A stretch of DNA of 64,000 nucleotides from Lacibacter sp. H407 (GCF_037892605.1 NZ_JBBKTU010000001.1:4030001-4094000); one strand, 5' to 3'. Counted from the first letter of the stretch, positions 28,508 to 37,852 are shown. A program made the numbers and translations. The notes: generated by a model not told the origin, from the letters alone.

Positions 28508-29083
28508 TTATCTTCTTTTATTGATAACACCTGAAATAGTAATACCGATCGCATTGGCGCTGTACGATGCATTGCTGGCATCCTTATAAGTCATGAGGGT
28601 GTATGAGAGTGCAAACAAACCATAACCGGCTTCAAACTGCAAACCCGGCACTGATGTAAATTTTGCATCCTGCCCCAAGCCATCAAACTTTAAATTGATT
28701 GCCTGGTGACTCACAATACCGGTTGCAAAACGCAGTTTCTTTACGGGTACATAGTTGAGCGATAATTGCAATGGAATACGTGTAAGGCGAATGTTTGCAT
28801 TATCGGCTTTGGTAGTAAGATATTTAAAACCAATACTACCTCTCAGGAATAATTTTTCTGATTTGGTTAAACGTAACTCTCCGCCTGCAAACACGGTGCC
28901 TCCCTGCCCGGCGTTCATTTTTTGTACACTGCCATCGGTAAAATAAACTTCGGCAAGATTGTCGCCTCCAAATTCCAAAGCACCACCGAGTAAAAAGCGT
29001 AGCGGTTTTTGATTGGTAGAAGTTGTTTGTGCGTTGCTGACAAAGGCCGGGCTGAATAAAAGAAAAAAGATGATCCGTTTCAT
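28508..29083 (-). CDS. Putative outer-membrane beta-barrel protein
   Basis: A 191-aa protein with signal peptide MKRIIFFLLFSPAFVSNAQ. The mature chain has alternating strands (LRFLLGGALEFGGDNLAEVYF, KLFLRGSIGFKYLTT, LPLQLSLNYVPVKKLRFATGI-type) typical of small porin-like or OmpW-size barrels. The end (GITISGVINKRR) lacks the usual terminal aromatic, so location is less certain than for the other two barrels here. No family recognised. It stands alone, with ~180 bp to the haloperoxidase gene. Confidence 0.6.
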   Translation of the reverse strand: MKRIIFFLLFSPAFVSNAQTTSTNQKPLRFLLGGALEFGGDNLAEVYFTDGSVQKMNAGQGGTVFAGGELRLTKSEKLFLRGSIGFKYLTTKADNANIRLTRIPLQLSLNYVPVKKLRFATGIVSHQAINLKFDGLGQDAKFTSVPGLQFEAGYGLFALSYTLMTYKDASNASYSANAIGITISGVINKRR

Positions 29084-29210
29084 GTGGGCTTTACAGTTTT
29101 GTTTTGGGGCCCGAAATTAATGGAAAGAACGATTTCCTGATTTTCCTGATGAATGATTTTTAGAAGAACCCAACCACAGTCTGTTTTTTTTCGTACTGCT
29201 TCTACAACAA

Positions 29211-29234
29211 AACGTCTCCCAAATGAGAGACGTT
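29211..29234 (-). terminator. Terminator of the haloperoxidase gene
   Basis: Eight-bp stem AACGTCTC (29211-29218) and GAGACGTT (29227-29234). On the minus strand it is followed by TTTTGTTG, 30 bp past the stop codon of the gene ending at 29266. Confidence 0.65.
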
Positions 29235-29265
29235 AGTTTTAGAATGTTTTTCGGGTTTTAATTAT

Positions 29266-30633
29266 TTACTCAATTGAACGAAAGCTGTGATCGTACACAT
29301 AGTTGCCAACATTGATCCCCTGTGCTTCACCTTCAAGTGCAGCTTTTCTGAAATGAAACCCTACGTATATACGTGACAGTGAGTTATCTCTTGCCGCAAC
29401 TAAAATACTCTTGTATGTTCGTGTAACACCGGGTAATGTTCCGCTGGTTTGCGACACTGAAATATTGCTGGTACCGAAAAACCGCATAAGAACCGCTGCA
29501 GCAGCGCCTCCGAAATTTGCATGAGCAGAAGGATATTCGGCAATTGGAGGTGTATATACATTTGCTGCCGGGTTTGCAAGATTGGGAGATTCAATATAAG
29601 AAGGGAGCCATGTTGCATCGCCTGCAGTAGACGGGTTTCCATCATCATTACCAAGTCTGATGGCTGTCTCGGGCCGCCAATAGAAATAATAATATTTTGC
29701 TTCAAAACAGGCGGTCACTCCATCTGTCATGGCAGTATGTAGTAACGCAAACAAGCGTGCTGTTTTCCATGCATCCATTTTTTTAGAAGCAATGATGTTT
29801 CGTGCATACCTGTTCCAACCAATGGTAGATCGTTCCACCCAGAAAACGCCGACCTCTGTTTCATTGGCTGTTCTTGTGTGATTCATTAATCCACCTTTTG
29901 ATTTCACTTCGTTGTAATCACTTTCATATGCATCTGACTGAACAGGATCAGGTGCTACAGGTCTGAACTGTGCTGAGTTTTCAAGCACAAAGGTGGTCAT
30001 TTTTGTACCCCATTGCTGAAGCCCTTTTACTTTGGGCATACCCACATTGGCGAAAGGAAGTGTAGAGCGATACTCCCCGGGCAACACACCATCAGGAGCT
30101 GGTAATTGCTGGTTGGCGATAGCAAAATTATCAGTTGACCGCTTTAGAATAATGGCATCGGCTGCAGCTTCTCCTACCTGCTTGCCCAGTTCTTTTTGAT
30201 TGCCATCTGCAATAGTTGCAAGGCTTTCATTATACCATGCCAAAACAGGGAAAGTTCGCTGCAGGTTGAGTTTGGTAATAACATGGTATGCTGCACTGGC
30301 AACAGCCGCATCGGGAGATGCAAATTGCTCTCTCACATTCAACAGTGCATGACGCTCATATTTTGGTTTGATCGAATTCAATGCATCATGAACGGCGATC
30401 TGGATCATGGCAAAGTAACGGGATTGCGCAGGCGGTGTGTTAGGACCAGTTAAAACCGTTGCAGCCTTCTCGTTCCAATACATCACCATATCGTTGGAGG
30501 CAAAACCCGGATCATCAAATTTGCCGAGTAAAGCGGCACTTTCCTTATCTGTTACGTCGGGCTTTGAGCAGGATTCTACCAATGCCATTGCAAAAAGGCA
30601 TGCGGCAAAAACAGAAACGTTGATTTTTTTCAT
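29266..30633 (-). CDS. Vanadium-dependent haloperoxidase-like lipoprotein (PAP2 superfamily)
   Basis: A 455-aa exported protein with a lipoprotein signal (LVESC, Cys22). The vanadate/phosphate-binding motifs of the PAP2/haloperoxidase fold are present in order: YWRPETAIR, then YPSAHANFGGAAA, then SRIYVGFHFRKAALEGE with the catalytic His. Family members oxidise halides with peroxide or act as phosphatases. Bacteroidetes members are mostly uncharacterised, so activity is unproven. A 52-bp upstream element (30728-30779) is shared with the PKD lipoprotein operon, hinting at co-regulation. Confidence 0.85.
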   Translation of the reverse strand: MKKINVSVFAACLFAMALVESCSKPDVTDKESAALLGKFDDPGFASNDMVMYWNEKAATVLTGPNTPPAQSRYFAMIQIAVHDALNSIKPKYERHALLNVREQFASPDAAVASAAYHVITKLNLQRTFPVLAWYNESLATIADGNQKELGKQVGEAAADAIILKRSTDNFAIANQQLPAPDGVLPGEYRSTLPFANVGMPKVKGLQQWGTKMTTFVLENSAQFRPVAPDPVQSDAYESDYNEVKSKGGLMNHTRTANETEVGVFWVERSTIGWNRYARNIIASKKMDAWKTARLFALLHTAMTDGVTACFEAKYYYFYWRPETAIRLGNDDGNPSTAGDATWLPSYIESPNLANPAANVYTPPIAEYPSAHANFGGAAAAVLMRFFGTSNISVSQTSGTLPGVTRTYKSILVAARDNSLSRIYVGFHFRKAALEGEAQGINVGNYVYDHSFRSIE

Positions 30634-30727
30634 ACTGATGTTTTTTGTTTTGGTGAATGATTAGTTGCGGTTCCTGTTTAGGCATGAATTCGTAATTGTT
30701 CACAGGTATTACTGGATTAGATGAAGT

Positions 30728-30779
30728 AAATATCTACAGGAAATAAAAATAGTTGGTGGTACAAACACGACTTTGTTGA
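30728..30779 (-). promoter_or_regulatory. Shared upstream element, copy 1
   Basis: Fifty-two bp matching 33763-33814 with only five differences. It lies 95 bp upstream of the haloperoxidase start in the same orientation as the second copy. It contains a conserved GTCGTGTTTGTACCACC word (minus strand) and a TATTTTTA -7-like box. The surrounding gap 30634-30929 has no gene. The role as operator/promoter is inferred. Confidence 0.6.
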
Positions 30780-30929
30780 GCGCAGAAAAAGCGAATCGCA
30801 CTGTTTAAGAGCATCTCTTTAAAAGTTGCCATTACATTTACCGCAGCGCAACAACATTCTTGAAGTTAAATTCCATGTTTCACTGCAAGCATCACAATCT
30901 TTTTGATTTTTCAACCGGGGAACAACATA

Positions 30930-32249
30930 CTAACGGGGAACAACAAGAATGCCTGTTGCAAGGCTGGCATTTGTTCCTGTTAGCGAAATTGCTTGTCCAT
31001 TTTTCCAGTATTTAGCACTAAGAGAAGTACTCCCTTCATATCCTGCTACATAAACGTCGCTTCCATCAACAGCAAGTGATGTTGCATATGAATAGGTTGT
31101 TCCGTTTGTAAGTGACACAGCTTGACCGTTTTTCCAGTACTTGGCAACTGAACCTGTTCCCCCAACTCTACCCAAAAAATCGCCTTCCCAACCTGCTACA
31201 TAAACATCATTTCCAATAACAACAATTGAATTGGCAACAGCATGAACTGCTGTTCCGTTTGTAAGCGAAACCGCCTGCCCGTTTTTCCAGTACTTCGCCA
31301 CATGAGCAGTTCCGTTTGATTCCGAGCCTGCTACATAAACATCATTTCCAACAACTGCAATTGAATTTGCGTAAGCCTGCTGTGATCCATCTGTAAGAGT
31401 AACGGGTTGAAAATTTTTCCAATATTTAGCAACTCCATTTTCCTGACCGGCAACATATACATTTGCGCCTACCACCGTTATGCTTGTTGCTTCAGCATTT
31501 GTAAGCCCATTGGTAAGTGCAATGGGTTGGCCATTTTTCCAGTACATCGCTACGAATTTAGATCCACTCCATTGCCACCCTGCTATATATACATCGTTAC
31601 CTTCAATAGCAATTGAATTAGCAGATGAACCAACTGGCTCAGGAAGCAATACCTCCTGGCCATTTTTCCAATACTTGACCTTGCTATAAGGATTCATATC
31701 ACTTTGATCCCCCACTACATACACATCGTTACCAACAAGAGCAATAGATCGTGCAATAGAATTAGTTAAAGAACCGAGTCGTACCACCTGACCGTTTCGC
31801 CAATATACCGGCATCCCGTTATCATCACCACTTATATAAATGTTTACCTGCGGCGTATCAATTTGTTTATTTACAATTATCTGTATGGTATCCATGGATG
31901 ATAATCCGCCAGCATCTGTAATTTTTAATTGGAACAGGAAAGTACCTTCTGCCAAATTATTTACTTGTGTTTGTACAATAGTTGGATTGGTGATATTATA
32001 TGAAGATGGGCCGGCTATTTTCGTCCAGAGATAACTTACAATTTTACTATCAGGATCAGTGGAGCAACTCCCGTCCAGCAAAACCATGTTAACAGGCAAC
32101 GTAGTTGTTTGATCGTTGCCCGCACAAGCAACAGGGGGCTTGTTTGTAATGATGCTGTTGCATTCGAGACAGGAATACTTTTTCTTGCAAGACACAGCAA
32201 TTGCAGCAATTATTATTACAAAGAGTATAGCAAACAAAGCCTGTTTCAT
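30930..32249 (-). CDS. Lipoprotein with PKD-like domain and seven-blade propeller repeats
   Basis: A 439-aa surface protein with a lipoprotein-type signal (MKQALFAILFVIIIAAIAVSC). Residues ~35-125 form a PKD/K319-like domain (ACAGNDQTTTLPVNMVLLDG ... FQLKITDAGG). The rest is seven repeats of about 48 residues, each with GNDVYVAG followed by KYWKNGQ. An opening strand (VNIYISGDDNG) and the closing TGILVVPR could complete the first blade. That count suggests a seven-blade beta-propeller. Ligand unknown. It is the last of three neighbouring PKD-like lipoproteins on this strand (90 bp after the second). Confidence 0.8.
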   Translation of the reverse strand: MKQALFAILFVIIIAAIAVSCKKKYSCLECNSIITNKPPVACAGNDQTTTLPVNMVLLDGSCSTDPDSKIVSYLWTKIAGPSSYNITNPTIVQTQVNNLAEGTFLFQLKITDAGGLSSMDTIQIIVNKQIDTPQVNIYISGDDNGMPVYWRNGQVVRLGSLTNSIARSIALVGNDVYVVGDQSDMNPYSKVKYWKNGQEVLLPEPVGSSANSIAIEGNDVYIAGWQWSGSKFVAMYWKNGQPIALTNGLTNAEATSITVVGANVYVAGQENGVAKYWKNFQPVTLTDGSQQAYANSIAVVGNDVYVAGSESNGTAHVAKYWKNGQAVSLTNGTAVHAVANSIVVIGNDVYVAGWEGDFLGRVGGTGSVAKYWKNGQAVSLTNGTTYSYATSLAVDGSDVYVAGYEGSTSLSAKYWKNGQAISLTGTNASLATGILVVPR

Positions 32250-32339
32250 TTCAATAAGATTAAGCAGTTGAACTTTGCAACATGAATTCCCTTTCGGATA
32301 GTTTTTAAAATTCCCTGCAGAGAAAGTGTTGAGAAAAAA

Positions 32340-33038
32340 CTAAAATTGAATTTTCACTTTCGGACTATCATCTGTATTGCTGCCATAATAAAAAACATAT
32401 AAACTGCCATAGCTGTACATACCGGCACCCTCTGGCCTTTTTTCTATAAAGTATTCATATAGATTGTTGGTATAGCTGTCTGAAATATAGTTTACCTCTA
32501 CCCATGTAGAGTCAAAACCTCTTTGTATAAATACTTTTTTGGGAGCTGGATACCAATAGATATTTTGAACTTCAACTCCTGCATACCAGGGAAATATCCA
32601 TTCCAGATTTGTGAAGATCAATTCTGAACCTGGATCCATTGGATCCCTCATATCTACAGTAACAGTATCCTTTCCAATTAGCCCACCTTTGTCAACAACA
32701 GTTAATTCGAACTGATAAGTTCCTTTTAACAGATTACGCACCTTTGTTTGCAACAAGTCGGGACTGTCAATTGTACTACGAGATGGCCCGGAAATTTCCT
32801 TCCAGCTATGTTGTACAATATCATCAGAAGGAGTATCGTGGACCCTTCCTTTTAATAGTAATGAGTCAGCAGGTAACACAATATAAAAATCTGGCCCGGC
32901 AAATGCCGCAGGTGCAGTATTTATTATTACAGTTGGAGTACTTATTGTGTTAGTAGAATATCCTGTAATGCGTTCCTCCTTTTCGCAGCCGGAGATAAAA
33001 ATAAAAAGCAACAACAGCATTGAGATAAACTGCTTCAT
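32340..33038 (-). CDS. PKD-like lipoprotein, 232 aa
   Basis: Signal MKQFISMLLLLFIFISGC ends in a lipobox Cys18. Residues ~42-130 form a PKD/K319-type beta-sandwich (AAFAGPDFYIVLPADSLLLKG ... FELTVVDKGGLIGKDTVTV). A ~100-residue C-terminal beta-rich part (ELIFTNLEWIFPWYAGVEVQ) matches the paralogue at 33086. Cell-surface location inferred, function unknown. Middle gene of a three-gene run, 47 bp after the first. Confidence 0.78.
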   Translation of the reverse strand: MKQFISMLLLLFIFISGCEKEERITGYSTNTISTPTVIINTAPAAFAGPDFYIVLPADSLLLKGRVHDTPSDDIVQHSWKEISGPSRSTIDSPDLLQTKVRNLLKGTYQFELTVVDKGGLIGKDTVTVDMRDPMDPGSELIFTNLEWIFPWYAGVEVQNIYWYPAPKKVFIQRGFDSTWVEVNYISDSYTNNLYEYFIEKRPEGAGMYSYGSLYVFYYGSNTDDSPKVKIQF

Positions 33039-33085
33039 AACAAAGAAAATTTAAGATGGTTTAGATATTCAACTACATATAGTAA

Positions 33086-33727
33086 CTAAAAAACAATCTT
33101 TACATCAGGTGTATCTTCCGGATTCTCGGTTTGATCTTCCAGTATCTCCAACCCATTATTATAGATGGTCCACATGTATTTGCTCCAGCTACCACTCATT
33201 GCTTCAACCCACTCAGTAAACAAGTCTCTTTTTACATACACCTTAAATGCAGTACCAGCAGGTATGAACGAGTGGAAATTTTCAATTCGTATGTTGCAAC
33301 CCATCGGGCAGCTCCACTGCCGATCTTCAAAAATGAGTTCATTTTCCCCTTTTGTTTCTTTAAATACAGTTACAGAAACAGTGTCTTTACCGGTTAACCC
33401 TGCTTTGCTTATAATAGTCAGTTCAAATAAGTGGATCCCCGTTTCGAGATCACGTACATCTGTAACAAATGAACCTGAATTTTCTATGACGAAAGAACCG
33501 GTACCTCCAATCTTATTCCAAGAAATAGTTTGAATGCTTTGTGGATAATAAGTCGCCCCTTTCAGTGTACACGAATTAACAGGAAATATCATAAAGATAT
33601 CTGTACCTGCAAACGCTTTTGGAGCATTTGGAGATTGATTTACAGCAGATGGAAGTGTTGCTTCATTTTTGCAGGAAATAAAAAGCAGTACAAAAAACAG
33701 CAGGAATAACAAGTTAGATTTTTGCAT
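33086..33727 (-). CDS. PKD-like lipoprotein, 213 aa
   Basis: First gene of the PKD run: lipoprotein signal MQKSNLLFLLFFVLLFISC (Cys19), PKD-like domain (AFAGTDIFMIFPVNSCTLKG ... FELTIISKAGLTGKDTVSV) and a C-terminal part beginning ELIFEDRQWSCP that parallels ELIFTNLEWIFP in the next gene, so the two arose by duplication. A shared 52-bp element lies 35 bp upstream of its start. Function unknown, probably a surface adhesin or binding protein. Confidence 0.78.
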   Translation of the reverse strand: MQKSNLLFLLFFVLLFISCKNEATLPSAVNQSPNAPKAFAGTDIFMIFPVNSCTLKGATYYPQSIQTISWNKIGGTGSFVIENSGSFVTDVRDLETGIHLFELTIISKAGLTGKDTVSVTVFKETKGENELIFEDRQWSCPMGCNIRIENFHSFIPAGTAFKVYVKRDLFTEWVEAMSGSWSKYMWTIYNNGLEILEDQTENPEDTPDVKIVF

Positions 33728-33762
33728 AACGGTGTAATTACCTATAAAAACAAGATTACCTT

Positions 33763-33814
33763 AAATATCTGCAGGAAATAAAAATAATAGGTGGTACAAA
33801 CACGACATTATTGA
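33763..33814 (-). promoter_or_regulatory. Shared upstream element, copy 2
   Basis: Forty-seven of 52 bases match the copy at 30728-30779, same orientation, here only 35 bp upstream of the first PKD lipoprotein. A gene for an AraC-family regulator starts just beyond (33856-34686) and is a natural candidate binder. Confidence 0.6.
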
Positions 33815-33855
33815 ATACCGAAAATGATTCTGCCATGAACTGAGAAACGAAGTAT

Positions 33856-34686
33856 TTATTTGGTAAGGCCCAGAATTCTGCCGGGTGAGCGAAATTCTTC
33901 CGTAATAAAAAGATTGGGTGTAGTAACTGTGTAGGTCTTGTATTCCTTTACCAAATGCTGGTAATCATTGTAGCCGCTTTCGATTGCAATCGAAAACCAG
34001 TTTCGTTCAGGATGTGCATAGCGCAGCAATAGCGACTTGTGAAACCGTGAAAGTTTAAGAAATGTTTTTGGACAAACTCCAATCCGTTCCATTACTTTCC
34101 GTTCAAGTTGCCTGGGCGACAGATAGGCTTTTTTTGAAAGCTGATCAACAGTAAGAATTTCACCTGAGTTGATAAGACCATCTAAAATATAGTCTGCAGC
34201 AATGAGCGGTCTTGAAGATCTTACAGCCAGTACTTTCAAATATTCTTCAATGATCATGATCATTTCTTCATAAGAGCTTGCACCGGATAACCGGGAGTTG
34301 ATGCCGTAAAGTTCCGGAGAAAACATCGCTTCTGCATCTTCACACTTATTTGTTAGCTCAGCAAAATTCAGTCCGGTGAGCCGGTGCAGTGCGCCCGGCC
34401 GGAACTCAACCGATATCATCAAAAATTCGGGTGTAGTAATTAACCGGTTGATCCTTTCAGTAAACTGTCCTGAAATAATGGAACGTGGCCTCTGTACAGT
34501 TATGCTGCTGGAGGGATATTCAATTGTTTCAGCGCCCCGGGGATAAAAAACAATGCATTGCTCCGGCCGCGGTGGGAAAGGTTTTAGCGGAACTGTTTTA
34601 GTACCATCAAAATAAAAATGACGTAAGCGGTAACGATAAATATACTCCCGTAATTCCGGAGCTGGTTGTATGTTACGGGATATCAT
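33856..34686 (-). CDS. AraC-family transcriptional regulator
   Basis: A 276-aa regulator with an N-terminal DUF6597-like beta-rich domain (PPRPEQCIVFYPRGAETIEY; ISVEFRPGALHRLTG) and C-terminal AraC helix-turn-helix pair (LSKKAYLSPRQLERKVMERIG, then SIAIESGYNDYQHLVKEY). Ligand unknown. It is 37 bp downstream of the SgcJ/EcaC-like gene on the same strand and immediately upstream of the shared 52-bp element and the PKD operon, so both are plausible targets. Confidence 0.87.
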   Translation of the reverse strand: MISRNIQPAPELREYIYRYRLRHFYFDGTKTVPLKPFPPRPEQCIVFYPRGAETIEYPSSSITVQRPRSIISGQFTERINRLITTPEFLMISVEFRPGALHRLTGLNFAELTNKCEDAEAMFSPELYGINSRLSGASSYEEMIMIIEEYLKVLAVRSSRPLIAADYILDGLINSGEILTVDQLSKKAYLSPRQLERKVMERIGVCPKTFLKLSRFHKSLLLRYAHPERNWFSIAIESGYNDYQHLVKEYKTYTVTTPNLFITEEFRSPGRILGLTK

Positions 34687-34723
34687 ATATCGTATTTCAA
34701 ATTATGAGAAGAGATAAAATAAA

Positions 34724-35206
34724 TTATACTAACTCCGGTATAGCAATGCCTTCCTTTATATCAAGATTATGATAGGATATAATTTTCCAACTATTTATTT
34801 TCTTTACCATCACCTGAACCAATCTCGTAAACATCCGTCCTTCCTTATCTGTGTGGATCAGATTAAAAGAGCCTGACTTATTAAATGCCGATACAGTTAT
34901 TAATGTTTCCACAACGGCCACCTCATCAACCGGAAATTGCAAGTGAACCAATTTGTATTCGAACCGAGAGTTTTTGAATACATTCTTTAAAATCATGTCG
35001 TGTTTTTGAAAGAAGGTTTGATGCCCCTTAAAAAACATTCCAAAAATATTTGTGAAACTTCCATCTTCTGAAAATGCATTCGCATACATTTCTGCATTCC
35101 CTTCGTTCCAGCCCCTGGCCTGCTCATTGAGAATTTGTATTATGGAATCAGCATGCGGATGCGATGATGAAAATTCTTCTATGCCGGTTATTATGCTATC
35201 CTGCAT
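34724..35206 (-). CDS. SgcJ/EcaC-family (SnoaL-like) protein
   Basis: A 160-aa cytoplasmic protein with a cone-shaped NTF2/SnoaL-like fold: DSIIQILNEQARGWNEGNAEMYANAF at the start, then FTNIFGMFFKGHQTFFQKH and a closing WKIISYHNLDI. The SgcJ/EcaC family name comes from enediyne and carotenoid clusters, but most members are of unknown function and bind small hydrophobic ligands. It is followed at 37 bp by the AraC regulator, an association suggesting ligand-dependent control. Confidence 0.8.
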   Translation of the reverse strand: MQDSIITGIEEFSSSHPHADSIIQILNEQARGWNEGNAEMYANAFSEDGSFTNIFGMFFKGHQTFFQKHDMILKNVFKNSRFEYKLVHLQFPVDEVAVVETLITVSAFNKSGSFNLIHTDKEGRMFTRLVQVMVKKINSWKIISYHNLDIKEGIAIPELV

Positions 35207-35349
35207 CCCTGTACTGTTTTAAACTTGACGATAGTGATTTTCTACCGACAAAATAGGTAATGATCAGGTTAAATGCAAGTAATCGGAAAAGTATAAATAG
35301 AAGTTTCGATCTTATTAAAAAAATAGTATGTGTGTAACAACCCTACCAG

Positions 35350-35391
35350 CTATTAACTCCATGAACCATCAACCATGAACTATGAACTCTC
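35350..35391. repeat. Heptamer tandem array a (AACCATG type)
   Basis: Six 7-bp units in a row (CTATTAA, CTCCATG, AACCATC, AACCATG, AACTATG, AACTCTC) running up to the stop codon of the ChaN-like gene. Degenerate but strictly 7-periodic. Confidence 0.75.
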
Positions 35392-36268
35392 AATACGTCG
35401 TGGTCATATCTTCATCTACACAAATAATATAATCGGCTTTAAACTTATGTTCGGCCAATAATGTATGGATGTCTTTCTGCAAAACAGTTGTTACCGTTGC
35501 GATCTTTAGTTCGGGATGTGCCTGTTTGAGATACCACACAATACCATCGTAATCAGCAGAGGCTTTGCCATCATGTTTATCGGAATGATAGCTGCCGTTG
35601 TAATGAATAAACAAACTACCGGGCACAAAATACTTCCACATAAAATGCGCCATGGTCGCATCTTTCGACGCCTGTGCCCGCACCATATTCATGGAGCCGT
35701 GACCGGCCATCATCGTCATCATGTTTTTGTATCCTGCCAATGTAGAATCAAACGAAAACGGCAATGGTGCGATCCATTTTTTCTCTGCATCGGGAAGTGT
35801 ATCCAATGCTGCAACGCCGGATTTGGAAACCAAAGCTGCATACCTGCGTGGAATATTCGTAGCTGCAAATGCGATGTTGTTTGTTTTTGCAAAATTGACG
35901 AGTGGTGCATAATCGGTTTTATAGTTGGGCCATAACCTTGCAGCTGAATCGAGTCCTTTGGCCGATAATTTCCCTTGCAGGTATTGATCAAGTGCGGCTT
36001 GATTATCCTGTTCAAACATTTCAGCGCCTAATATCAAATTGCGATGCTGCTTTGCATCTTTGGTGATTTCCAGTTGCAGCCAATGGCTGATGGGATTATT
36101 ATGAAACTCGCCAATAAGCACCATATCCTGTTTGATCAACTGCTTGAGCATACTGCCATAACTCACTTTCTTTCCCTTGGCATTGTATAACACATAGGCC
36201 GGTTTTTGTTGTGCTAAAAGAATTGAGCAGATAAAAACGAGTACGGTGGTAAAAAAGAGTTTCTGCAT
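35390..36268 (-). CDS. ChaN-like heme-binding/Tiki-superfamily protein
   Basis: A 292-aa exported protein (signal MQKLFFTTVLVFICSILLAQ) with the ChaN fold: VLIGEFHNNPISHWLQLE (conserved Glu/His pair), GAEMFEQDNQ, ATNIPRRYA and a late IHYNGSYHSDKHDG. Related ChaN binds heme, and the wider Tiki superfamily includes metalloproteases that use the GE-x-H and ExFxxxN residues. I infer a role in heme or iron handling at the envelope, but protease activity is equally possible. It stands alone. The heptamer array a touches its stop codon. Confidence 0.83.
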   Translation of the reverse strand: MQKLFFTTVLVFICSILLAQQKPAYVLYNAKGKKVSYGSMLKQLIKQDMVLIGEFHNNPISHWLQLEITKDAKQHRNLILGAEMFEQDNQAALDQYLQGKLSAKGLDSAARLWPNYKTDYAPLVNFAKTNNIAFAATNIPRRYAALVSKSGVAALDTLPDAEKKWIAPLPFSFDSTLAGYKNMMTMMAGHGSMNMVRAQASKDATMAHFMWKYFVPGSLFIHYNGSYHSDKHDGKASADYDGIVWYLKQAHPELKIATVTTVLQKDIHTLLAEHKFKADYIICVDEDMTTTY

Positions 36269-36442
36269 GTTGATTATTTAATGAAAAGTATTTCGGTAGA
36301 TGTATTGATTCGCAAAAAATTGAAAAATTATCTGCTTACTTCTCTCGCCATATTTTTACTTTGATGATAATGCTTCGTTGTACAGTCACCTTACAGGTGA
36401 ACAGACAACGGCATTCAAACTTTCATCACAAAAGATAATAGC

Positions 36443-36808
36443 TCAGGCTTCTCTTAATATCTTTTCCATTTTACGGCCTTTGGCCAACTCATCAACTAAC
36501 TTATCAAGATAGCGGGTCTGTTGTGTTAATGGATTTTGAATTTCTTCTACCCGATAACCACAGATAACCCCTGTAATAAGATGCGCATTGGCATGGAGCT
36601 TTGCCTGCTGAAAAAATTGTTCAAAAGTTACTTTTTCGTCAATTAGCTTCTGCAGCTTCTTTTCATTATATCCGGTAAGCCATTCAATTACCTGGTGCAG
36701 CTCTTCTTTTGTTCGTCCTTTCTTTTCCACCTTTGTAACATAATGAGGATATACCGATGCGAAGGTCATTTTTGCAATACGATCGTCATGATGAGCTGTG
36801 CTGTTCAT
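36443..36808 (-). CDS. DUF2200 domain protein
   Basis: A 121-aa cytoplasmic protein matching the whole DUF2200 family ([24 protein letters not shown] split by a conserved loop; [31 protein letters not shown]). Structures of the family show a compact alpha-helical fold, function unknown. It is the second gene of a pair with the DUF1801 protein 27 bp upstream. Confidence 0.85.
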   Translation of the reverse strand: MNSTAHHDDRIAKMTFASVYPHYVTKVEKKGRTKEELHQVIEWLTGYNEKKLQKLIDEKVTFEQFFQQAKLHANAHLITGVICGYRVEEIQNPLTQQTRYLDKLVDELAKGRKMEKILREA

Positions 36809-36835
36809 GTTTGCTGTTTTAAGGTTTGCTGCAAT

Positions 36836-37228
36836 TTATTTCAATCGTTCCAGTTGTCCTTTCCGTTTTACGATATTTTTGTAATCCCATTGAATAGCGC
36901 TTGCTTTTTTCAGCCAACGCTTTAGTTGAGCCTCATCAATTTCGGAAACGTTGTTGTAGAAAACAGATGCGTCTTTAAATTTTTTGCCCACCACATTCAA
37001 ACCATCTTCTTCAAAAGAAGCACCACTCCAAAACATTAACCGGATACCCGGCTTTTGTTTACTGTACCCAACAATTGGATTGCCTTCCAAAAACCAAACC
37101 GGGTGGGCATGCCATACTTTACTTTCCGCTTCAGAAAGTTCACTGTCAATGATAGTTGCAAGACGGTTACAAATTACTTTGTCGGCAGCAGTTTGCTTGT
37201 TGTTGTATGATTTGATGTCGGTATGCAT
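36836..37228 (-). CDS. DUF1801 domain protein
   Basis: A 130-aa protein of the DUF1801/YdhG-like fold (VWHAHPVWFLEGNPIVGYSK; IRLMFWSGASFEEDGL). Family members resemble frataxin-like iron chaperones in fold, though the ligands are not clearly conserved here, so no iron role is claimed. It heads a pair with the DUF2200 gene. Both are frequent near one another in Bacteroidetes, by inference. Confidence 0.8.
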   Translation of the reverse strand: MHTDIKSYNNKQTAADKVICNRLATIIDSELSEAESKVWHAHPVWFLEGNPIVGYSKQKPGIRLMFWSGASFEEDGLNVVGKKFKDASVFYNNVSEIDEAQLKRWLKKASAIQWDYKNIVKRKGQLERLK

Positions 37229-37272
37229 TTGCGATGTTGTTTAGCTTTCATGTATAAATTTCATGGATGTCA

Positions 37273-37779
37273 CTAAAAAGTAATCAAACTTTTCAGAAAC
37301 CGCATCCGCTTTCGTTCATGCCGTATTCGTATCAGTCCGCCTAAAAAAAAGATAAGTCCGAATATTAAAAAATAACCTCCTTCACGCATTATCTCAACAC
37401 CATACCTTATACTAAGTCCTGTCCGAAAGTCTCCATCGATAAGCTTAAGAATCCCGGTCGCAATGGCAATAGCCCCAACAATAGGAAACAGGTATTGTAA
37501 AATCATCCAAAAATTAAACTCTTCGGGTTCTTTTCTATGAAAAAAGTATTCCCGAAGCTTGCCTTCATTTATCGCTTTAAGAATGTAGTCTTTTGTATCA
37601 TCAGACAATTCGTAATCCTTACTTTTTACTAAATGTCCGAGCATAAAAGCGATTTCCCTATCATTACTTGAGTATTTCTCAATATTTAAAAACACAGAAA
37701 ATAATACTTCATTGCTTGCAAACTCTTTTGATTTCATGAGTTTCTTAAAAAGTGGTTTGAAGTTATACTCGTCGAACAT
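37273..37779 (-). CDS. Hypothetical protein with two C-terminal membrane helices
   Basis: A 168-aa protein: an alpha-helical cytoplasmic part (residues 1-95, charged, rich in Lys/Glu), then helices at ~97-116 (MILQYLFPIVGAIAIATGIL) and ~133-150 (GYFLIFGLIFFLGGLI), and a basic tail. No family recognised. The N-terminal part could be a protein-interaction domain. It stands alone between the DUF1801 and permease genes. Confidence 0.6.
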   Translation of the reverse strand: MFDEYNFKPLFKKLMKSKEFASNEVLFSVFLNIEKYSSNDREIAFMLGHLVKSKDYELSDDTKDYILKAINEGKLREYFFHRKEPEEFNFWMILQYLFPIVGAIAIATGILKLIDGDFRTGLSIRYGVEIMREGGYFLIFGLIFFLGGLIRIRHERKRMRFLKSLITF

Positions 37780-37852
37780 CTTTAGATATTTGCAAAATTA
37801 CCTACGTTGAATAAAGTTTATATTGCTTCACTATAAAAACTACAGTCGGGCT

